From: Forficula auricularia | Taxonomy: Eukaryota; Arthropoda; Insecta; Dermaptera; Forficulidae | Direction: 5' to 3' | NCBI GenBank assembly: GCA_024734495.1 | Contig: JALMQS010000089.1 | Span: 1,267,207 to 1,331,206 of the forward strand | Length of the DNA: 64,000 nucleotides | In this document: in pieces, positions 56,962-64,000 of the stretch | How positions within the stretch are numbered: the stretch's first letter is position 1 | Layout: the number at the start of each line of letters is the position of its first letter | Program-made: the position numbers and the translations under genes | Notes under the pieces: model-generated | Seen by the model: the letters and a program-made list of their open reading frames with translations, nothing else | Database searches by the model: none | Told to the model about the DNA's origin: nothing

Positions 56962-56992
56962 CTGAAGAAGTCAACAAAGTTGACGAAACGTT
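56962..56992 (+). ncRNA. Hammerhead-like core H
   Basis: CTGAAGA, extra A, GTCAAC-aaa-GTTGAC (6 perfect pairs), GAAAC, GTT. The flanks pair over only four bases after an internal loop, so it is probably decayed. Confidence 0.4.
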
Positions 56993-57118
56993 GAAATATA
57001 AATATAAATTATCTGCATAAAAATTATAGTTCTTATTTCCTTATAAAAACTTTAATAAATTTTAAATTTTAATTTTTACCATACAAAAATGAATCACCCT
57101 ATATATACTACATATTAC

Positions 57119-58066
57119 ATATGTGACCTTGTCCGAGAAAAGGGACCTAGTGTGTCAAAAAACGGGTTTGGACTTAAGAGTGGATTCTGGTATCTAAAAG
57201 GGTGTAGAATAAGATGAAATGAGTTAGATTTCTGATAAAAATTTATTTACCCCATAAAAACGTACAAAACGAATTTGGGAAAATCGATAAAAATGAGAAA
57301 AACATTAGAATTTTATTTTTTTTGATTTTTTGGTTTTAAATTGTTTTTTTCCTCAGTGTTGTCGATGAAATTCCAAATGGCTCAAATGGACTAAATCTTG
57401 TTCTGGTTTACTTAATTCTTGGAAAAATTGCCGGCTTTGTATATCAAGATTTTCTGGAATTATCTTATTACATTCTTTCGAACATGATTCGGATTTTTCT
57501 TCGTACATCAAATCGATGTTCATCGACTCTTGTATATCTTCAACGGATTCATCCAATTCGGATATAATATTGGATTCGGAAACATCATGCAAAAAACTTT
57601 GATTTTCAGTTAGTCCCGAAGTATTAGCACCGACACTTTCAGATAAAGTCATATCGATCTCATCATCGCCATAAACCGAGTCTAGTCTTTTTATCATCAA
57701 AACTGTCAGAAATATCCATTTTTATAAAAATTACTTCAAATTAACATCAGCTTAGTAACAAAATTACAAAAGAACCAAAATTGCGAAACAACTTTTGAGA
57801 TATTGATAACACTCGTTATACAGTTGGCACAAGACTGAAGCGTCACTTTATTCTTTTCCTTTCTTATAGTTATTTTTACAAAAATACGTCACCACATAGG
57901 CATGACGTCACCAAAGTCGGCACCCAATCATAACTAACCATACCAAATCGCATCTCCCAACTGAAGGTGTGTTCAAAGTGATAATGCGTTATGAAACTTT
58001 AATTGCGTTTTTCTCAAAACTTCATTTTCACACCCTAGGTCCCTTTTCTCGGAGAAGGTCACATAT
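57119..58066. mobile_element. Unclassified TIR element, 948 bp
   Basis: Ends: ATATGTGACCTTGTCCGAGA plus AAAGGGACCTAG at the left; mirror image ctaggtcccttttctcggag plus AAGGTCACATAT at the right. About 38 bp with two or three mismatches. The target duplication is ambiguous because the termini themselves are AT palindromes. It contains one acidic open frame. Confidence 0.85.
57353..57700 (-). CDS. Acidic protein of the TIR element, unknown
   Basis: The frame of about 115 codons is rich in Asp, Glu and Ser (DEIDMTLSESVGANTSG, SELDESVEDIQESM, EEKSES) and ends SRQFFQELSKPEQDLVHLSH then LEFHRQH. It has no catalytic motif, and its listed first codon is TTG. An ATG at 57,719 in a neighbouring frame opens MDISDSFDDKK and stops after 18 codons, so a one-base shift separates the likely true start from the long frame. 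Acidic N-termini of this kind occur in piggyBac-like transposases, but that link is a guess. Confidence 0.4.
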   Translation of the reverse strand: MMIKRLDSVYGDDEIDMTLSESVGANTSGLTENQSFLHDVSESNIISELDESVEDIQESMNIDLMYEEKSESCSKECNKIIPENLDIQSRQFFQELSKPEQDLVHLSHLEFHRQH

Positions 58067-60172
58067 ATTAAAAAAAATAATAATTAAAGTTGTTAAAAAT
58101 GGATTCTCTAATGAAAACTCGTCCCTTGTTTGGAAACCACCTTTTTCTTTTAACAATCCATGATAAAATCTTATTTTTGATAATTTCTTTATTTTATTCT
58201 GATTGTATATTCCCCCCCCCCCACCGACATACTAATTATTGTTCATAAATTCATTTTATTTTCGGCGAAACAGATTTAACCCAGAAGCCCTGTTTATGAC
58301 TCTATAACAATTTGTAATCGTTTTTTTAAATATATAATAAGACCACGATAAACATCAATATCTATAAATCCGAGATTTAATAAGGGGTGAATTTTTAACA
58401 AGAATATTTAGGCATGAACAAATAAGTCTCTTTGTTGACAAGGGGTGGCTGGCGGAAGTGTGCTTGCTCTTGGAAAACGCAATCTGACCTCTTTTCTTGA
58501 TATATCCAAGTACTACAAGTTTAGATTCAAATTTCTAACGATAAGAATAAAAATAATTTTTATAAATATTTAATAAAACCGACTTCAAAAAAATTAAATA
58601 CAACAAATAAAATGCACTAAAAGGTATAAAATAATTAAAAACTATTTATATCAAGGAGATATTTTAATTACTACCTTTATCAATAGTATTCTATTGTTGG
58701 TTTAAATACACACACACACACACACACATCGACAGAGACATTTAGTCAATGATCAAAATAAATATTAAATAAAAAGAGATCGAAATTTATCATTTTTAAT
58801 TTGAATTTATATTTGAGTTTCACTCTTTTATATACCCTGTGGTCGAAAATGACAAATTTTCATTTGAAAAAAGTAAAAATTTTATTAGGGTCTTCGAATG
58901 GATGGCTCTTACAACTCTCATCTCAGTTGCAGTGGTTAATATGATAATGGATGTTTGTTTTTGAAAATGGATATGAGGCTTGGATGTGAGGTGACGTGGG
59001 CTTGCTCTTATAGCAAGGGGTTTGCTTATATACTAATTTCCTTAAGGGTGGTTGGTGTACTCAGGGTAGTCGCTTCCTCAATGCTTATAATCTGAAATGA
59101 TTGAATTTAAAATAAACTACTTTACTGAATTTAAGTTATAAAATGAATTTAAATCAAAAAATGCAAATTAAACAAAAAGGATGGATCCGTGGGTTTTCAA
59201 CAATAATAAAGTTTTTTTTAGAGATTTATTAAATTTAAATATGCGAATTTATTTTTTTGGTTTATCAATAATTGAAGTGAACAGTTTAAATGGGTTGTTT
59301 AAGAATTTATATGTGGCGATATTACATTCCTCGTGGACCGAAGGTATGGGATTATTCTTCTTTCCGTCGCCTGGGCTCCGATTGTACTTCAGGCACCAAT
59401 CTTGGGATTTTTAGGTGTGCCTGTTTGGAATCCTCGGCGTCTGGCAGGTTCGGTGTGATGAAGTTCCTTTTATCCCGTTTGCTTGGAGTGATATTTCAGG
59501 AGGCTCAAAAGTGATGATTTTAGTGAGCTCTGTGTAATATAGAATCTAGTATGGATGCCTCTCTCTCTAAAGATTAAGTTAGAGAGTTTAGTGTAGGAAT
59601 GCCGTAATATGAATGTTTAGCGTTGAATGCCAAGTATAGAAGGCTATAAGATGAATTCAGTTGAGAAAGATGTAGTGTATAGAATGTCTAGAGTAGAATG
59701 CTATCATCTGAATGTTTAGCGTTGAATGTTTAGTATAGGAATGTTAAGTATAGAATGCCTCTCTCGAATCCTTTTGTTTTTGTCACAAATTCTTACTTCC
59801 CCCATCCATCCGGCTCAATTTCAAGTATTGATTTCTTTTTTTAAATTAAAATTATAAGTTGTCATTAGTTTTCCACTGAAATTTAAAAGGCTTTAGATAA
59901 TTCTCATAGACTCATTTAAAACATATATCAATCATTCTCTCAATTTCTATTTAAATTCTGGTTTGAAGTTATTTTTAATGTGAAATTTGCTAAATAATTT
60001 ATATATATATATATAGACTAACCTATTTTAAAAGAATTTATTATCAAATTATTTAATTAATAATTTATATTTAAATAAAAATTTTATAAAAACTAAAAAT
60101 GAATAAAATATTATTTCGACCCTCTTGTACTAATTTGTCCTTTTGCAATTTCATTATTGGATATACCCCTGG
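58067..60172. other. No supported gene; ACCGACTTC scrap and unidentified repeats
   Basis: 58,565-58,640 is a short ACCGACTTC fragment (accgacttcaaaaaaatta). 58,708-58,728 is an (AC)n run. 58,430-59,080 and 59,310-59,530 are GC-richer and may be LTR-type debris. 59,570-59,760 has irregular tandem pieces of the type gaatgtttagcgttgaatg. No frame resembles a known protein. Confidence 0.4.
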
Positions 60173-60590
60173 GTATATTGTACAGTTGTCCGGAGAAGCT
60201 GCTTTGTAACGGTTGTGTCTGCCCTGGACTCAGCCCCATATGTTATTATCGGACGAACACAGGTCTTATACCATATATCCTAATTTTACTTTCGGCAGAC
60301 ATAAACTTATTTTTCCAGACTAGATTGGATAGACAGCCCGAAGTTTTTGCTCCTTTGATGACTTGCGAAGTTATTTCTTCCTTAAGGTTTCGTCTGCTAG
60401 AAATCTGAACTCCCAGTTAGTTAAAGTTTGGGACTTGTTCTATTGGACTGTTGTTGATGACTAAGTTACACCTAAGGGAAGCTTTTGCAATCGCCATGCA
60501 TTTTGTCTTGGTGGTAGAGACTTGCATGTTAAGCCGATCGGAATTTTCAGAGAATTTGTCCAGGGGAATTTGAAGGTCCTCTTCGCACTG
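60173..60590 (-). pseudogene. LINE reverse transcriptase fragment
   Basis: Minus strand, one frame: EDLQIPLDKFSENSDRLNMQ, VSTTKTKCMAIAKASLRCNL, SPIEQVPNFN, stop, LGVQISSRRNLKEEITSQVI, KTSGCLSNLVWKNKF, then after a frameshift CVRPIITYGAESRAD. This is the palm-to-thumb part of a non-LTR reverse transcriptase downstream of the catalytic YADD box (..LN..KTK.M.I.., NYLG..I, RPI.TYG.E). It has one stop and one frameshift. It is short and truncated at both sides, the upstream side meeting an LTR-like repeat at 60,591. Confidence 0.8.
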
Positions 60591-61190
60591 TTATAATATG
60601 ATTAGGGGTGAGGGCGCCAATTGTTATAATATACTAGGGGTGAGGGGTGTAGTAAATGATTATAACAAGATGTATTATTTAATACAAGGTTTATTCAGCA
60701 TAAGTACAGAGGCACGGTGTGACAGGGATCTCGGTCATAAATCATCCGCCCCCCTGATTATTTATCAGAGATTCCTCACTTAAGTATAATTATAATCAGG
60801 TCAAGCTTTGCAATCTCAGCAATTACATAAGCCTACTGAGCTCATGTAGACTTATGTTACATGTCGAAAAGGCATATCACAACACCTGACCCCCCTATCT
60901 TGGGATTTTCGTCCCAAAAATCTTCAACATACAATTATTATTTTACATATAAAACTTTCTATTTCATTCAATTCCAAATATTTTTTCCTTTTACTAATAT
61001 TATACATTTAGGATTTGAGAATACAATCAATCAATATTTACAATTATTTTACATGAAGAATTTTTCTTCTTTCAATATTATACATTTAGAATACAATCAG
61101 TCAGTATATACAATTATTTTACACATGAAACTTTCTTTTTCAATCTATTTTCTTCAAACATTTTTTTTTATTAATATTATATAGTTAGAA
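60591..61190. repeat. Possible LTR relic followed by an AT-rich tandem repeat
   Basis: ttataatat...aggggtgaggg occurs twice (60,591 and 60,632). 'cacctgacccccctatcttg' plus ggattttcgtccc (60,885-60,917) looks like LTR-element leader sequence. From 60,930 to 61,190 three diverged units of about 85-100 bp share acaattattttacat and aatattatac. Confidence 0.35.
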
Positions 61191-62295
61191 CTAGGAGATA
61201 CTGAGTTATTATTTTCTTAAGATGATATTATTATGATAAAGTTAGATAGGTACATATATATTTTTTAAACAAAGTTACTATAGCTGAAGGTTTTATTAAT
61301 AGATAGTTAATATACTAATTGTTATGCTATAATTTGGTATAGGTACATATTTAGTTTTTTGCTGAAGGCTCTTATTTTGAATTAAATTAATTGTTAAGAT
61401 ATATTTAAGTTTAATATGTAAGTGAGCAATAGCAATCAAATGTGTATCTGTATTAAGTGCGTGAATACTAAATTGTTTTGTTTTACTTTAGTTTATATAA
61501 AGTGTAAATTGTTTTCTTTTGTCTTTCTTAAATAGGTTACAGCTGTGACAAAAATCAGTATACATTTGTTTAATTATTATTTTGATAGTTGTTTAATTAT
61601 TTGAAATGGGATTGAGAATAGTTTCGAGGTCAATATATTTATCTGGAGTCAGCATAATAACATTCCTTTTGTACTTAGGTATATAATCATAAAATAGTGA
61701 GGGTCTGTGCCTCTATTATGGGTTTCGTACCCTGTGCTAAGAATTATATAAATTTCGTACATTTTTGAATGAGTCTAAAGTGACGAATTAATAGTAAATA
61801 TTGCATTTCATCCCTTTCTTCTTTTTTTCTTTTTTTTTAGTGTTATAGTTAACAGATTAAAATATACACATTTGAGCATTCACATCTGAAAGAATTGATT
61901 GATTTTTTTTTTTTTTTTATTTACATATTAATTTCGTGTTTATTCTGTTGTATATGTGTATATGTGTGTGTTATTCTTGTATTACATATATTTAAAATAC
62001 TTCAAATTATTATTATTTTTTTTGACTTAATATTTTGCCATATGCATATTTTTTTTTTTTTTTTATTTAAATTTAAATATCCAAGCCCCTATTATTGGTA
62101 GCCTTGATTTGGAATGTTTAGTTTATTTCAATGTTCACTTATGGAAGGGGAATAATGTTTTTTTATCACTTTATCACTAAAAGGTTTTTGTGCTAACATG
62201 TAATAATCGTAAAATTATATATATTTATATTAATATTATAATTATTTTTTGGTAATTATATTTAACTTAGCTTACAAAGACATTTTTTTTTTTTT
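61191..62295. other. AT-rich stretch without recognised features
   Basis: Long T runs (61,830, 61,903-61,918, 62,050-62,064). No gene or dated repeat is visible. Confidence 0.4.
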
Positions 62296-62299
62296 TTTA

Positions 62300-64000
62300 T
62301 ATTATTTATTGGCATCGGGCACACACCCATTTTGCCAGCCAATATATTCACATTAACTCTACAAAATCAAAAAAAAAACAAATTTAAAAAAAAATAATAT
62401 AAAGATAAAATAAAAAAATAAAAAAATAAATAGCAACCTAAAAACTCATCGAAAAATATCACAGCCCAGTGATATAAGGAATTGAAGAACCAGCTTTCCT
62501 AGTTCTCCCCCTTCGGATATGCAGGCAAGTAATATCTGCGCATTTGTAGGAACCGGATCTTTTCCCCGAACCCCTGTCATAAAATCGGTCTATTTTTTGG
62601 CGAGACAACCCACACCCAAGAAGGGCATGGTTAATGTCCCCCGTGAGCTCGAATCACATCTACAGAAAGGGCGGTCTCTGAGACCAACCCTATGCATGTA
62701 CTCGGGAGTCGTTGCGTGCCCAAGTCTCAGCCTATTAATATGTACAGACATTTTTCTGAACAGGTGATGTCGTTCAAACCAGGGCTGAACCGGGATTCCC
62801 GGACACACTCCGAAGAAATGTCGCCCTTTGTCAGCACTGGATATTTTCCAGGAATTGTTCCATTCCTGATAGATTGACTTCATTATTAAAGGCCGAACTT
62901 CATCAGCCGACAATTCGAGCGGCCAGGGTGATCCCTCGGAAATCGCTCTCACAGCTAGACTGTCCACTCTCTCGTTCCCGTCAATCCCACTATGAGAAGG
63001 TATCCATAGAAGGGGATACCTCCTTACCTGCCTTCTAACATTCTGATTTCATCTAATATTTGCGGATAAGATACGATGTTTTCTTGTTTAGCGGGAACCT
63101 TTAATGGCCGATATAATGGCTAACGAGTCCGTACAAATGAGAACATTCGTTGGATTGGGAAGCTTATGCGCATAATTCAGTGCATTCAAAACAGCAAAGC
63201 ATTCTGCCGAATAAATATTACTTTCCGCGGGAAGTCTATACATTTCATAAATATTGTTGGAAGGACACCAAATGGCAGAGCCAACGTATTGAGCCGAAAC
63301 CTTTCTTGGAACCATCGGTATAAATTAAAATGTGATCATTGAAATTCGACCCAATATATTCGCAAAATAGCGTATTAAGAAAAGCAGCACCTTTTTGAAT
63401 GGAAGAGAATATGTTTTAACATCGAGAATCTGAATACTAAAACTAAATAAAAAATGGGGCACTTTGAGAAAGATTTATATTTTGACAATGATTATTTAAG
63501 TAGAGAGTCTTAAAGCTAGCGTTGATTCAGAAATTGAATTGATCACTCCCACATCCGTCATACTTTTTCTCAAAAGATAGTTAAATGACAGCCATTTCCT
63601 TCTAAAGTTAAGGAAGTTCTTTCACCAAGCAAAAGCGCATTGGTCAGCATATGAAGACTTCAAAGCGCCTGTGCAGATCCTAATGCATCTTAGTTGGAGG
63701 ACGTCCAGCTACGAGTTGTTGACTTGGCGGCATTGTCGAATAGCTGGCATCCATAATCAAAGACAGGTCGGATAAACGAGCGATAAAGAAGAAGACATGT
63801 AGCTGGATCAGATCCCCATTTTACATATGATAGCTTTCAGAATGTTAACTTTCTTTCTTCTCTTTAACCAAATCCATATGATTCTTCCATAGAAGCTTAC
63901 GATTAAGTACTAGTCCTAAAATTTTATTGACGATAGTATATCGATATTGTAAGAATTAAACCTAAACGACGTTGGAAAGGTGACTTTGTATTTCCTAGTA
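62300..64000 (-). pseudogene. RNase H-bearing LINE, 3' half of ORF2, runs off the window
   Basis: From right to left on the minus strand: LGLVLNRKLLWKNHMDLVKE (reverse transcriptase end, 63,950-63,860), LLLYRSFIRPVFDYGCQLFD (about 63,790-63,730), RNase H with VGSAIWCPSNNIYEMYRLPA, ESNIYSAECFAVLNALNYA and LICTDSLAIISAIKGSR (63,315-63,088; acidic catalytic residues of the E..D pattern visible), then the C-terminal RLRLGHATTPEYMHRVGLRD with RPFCRCDSSSRG (62,770-62,640). Frameshifts separate these blocks. The 3' UTR ends around 62,300 in an A/T tail. The clade is I/R1/Nimb-like by the RNase H; I cannot decide further. Confidence 0.8.

Larger units (their letters stand above)
56745..57045. mobile_element. 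Foldback element with two opposed hammerhead-like cores
   Basis: ttatgcagataatttatatc (56,771) mirrors atataaattatctgcataaa (57,000-57,019). The arms include 'aactttgttgacttcttcag' and its complement. The spacer is about 130 bp. Confidence 0.8.

Noticed and set aside
61895..62101. Membrane-protein-like hydrophobic frame
   Set aside because: Poly-T translation; no homologous copy or splice context.

Overview
This is a strongly AT-rich animal nuclear window, most likely from an insect. The indications are a laminin-type integrin alpha first exon, mariner elements of the rosa and irritans/cecropia types, a DUF4817-type transposon protein, jockey/CR1-like and RNase H-bearing LINEs, GT-AG introns and very low gene density. 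There are no operons, no CRISPR array and no convincing tRNA or rRNA gene. Nearly all long open frames are transposon remnants or accidents of low-complexity DNA.

Host genes. (1) 4,113-4,279, minus strand: coding exon 1 of an integrin alpha subunit of the PS1/alpha3-6-7 type, with signal peptide, an in-frame stop just before the ATG and a GTGAGT donor. A GC-richer 5' leader/promoter lies at 4,280-4,600; the rest of the gene is beyond the left edge. (2) 33.7-51.6 kb, plus strand: spliced-exon-like blocks of an unidentified gene. A probable start exon (48,598-48,685) is followed by a 78-nt coding exon (49,449-49,526) and a diverged duplicate of it (51,525-51,601). Upstream are several duplicated, apparently non-coding exon-like blocks with conserved splice sites.

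Mobile DNA, left to right. Five nearly complete Helitron-like non-autonomous elements plus fragments (5' TC-start, 3' hairpin, AT target) lie at 0-3, 11.6, 16.6, 23.4, 46.1 and 51.8 kb. A palindrome-centred family with ACCGACTTC ends occurs at 3.2, 4.7-7.1, 14.1, 30.9, 42.8-45.7 and 53.0 kb. There are seven LINE remnants (8.5, 20.3, 27.6, 34.5, 55.6, 60.2 and 62.6 kb). DNA transposons include a rosa-type mariner (21.2 kb), a second mariner split by a LINE (26.6 kb), a Tc1-like deletion derivative (24.3 kb), a hAT with intact 8-bp target duplication (31.9 kb), a DUF4817 foldback (29 kb) and an unclassified 948-bp TIR element (57.1 kb).

The most interesting observation is a set of hammerhead-ribozyme-like cores (CTGANGA, stem II, GAAACGT[C/A/T]) in several unrelated short inverted-repeat elements at 26.0, 26.2, 30.5-30.7, 38.3, 39.8-40.1 and 56.8-57.0 kb. 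Several of them have a matching stem I. Duplicated host segments also supply natural empty sites for several insertions, so element ends and relative ages can be read directly.
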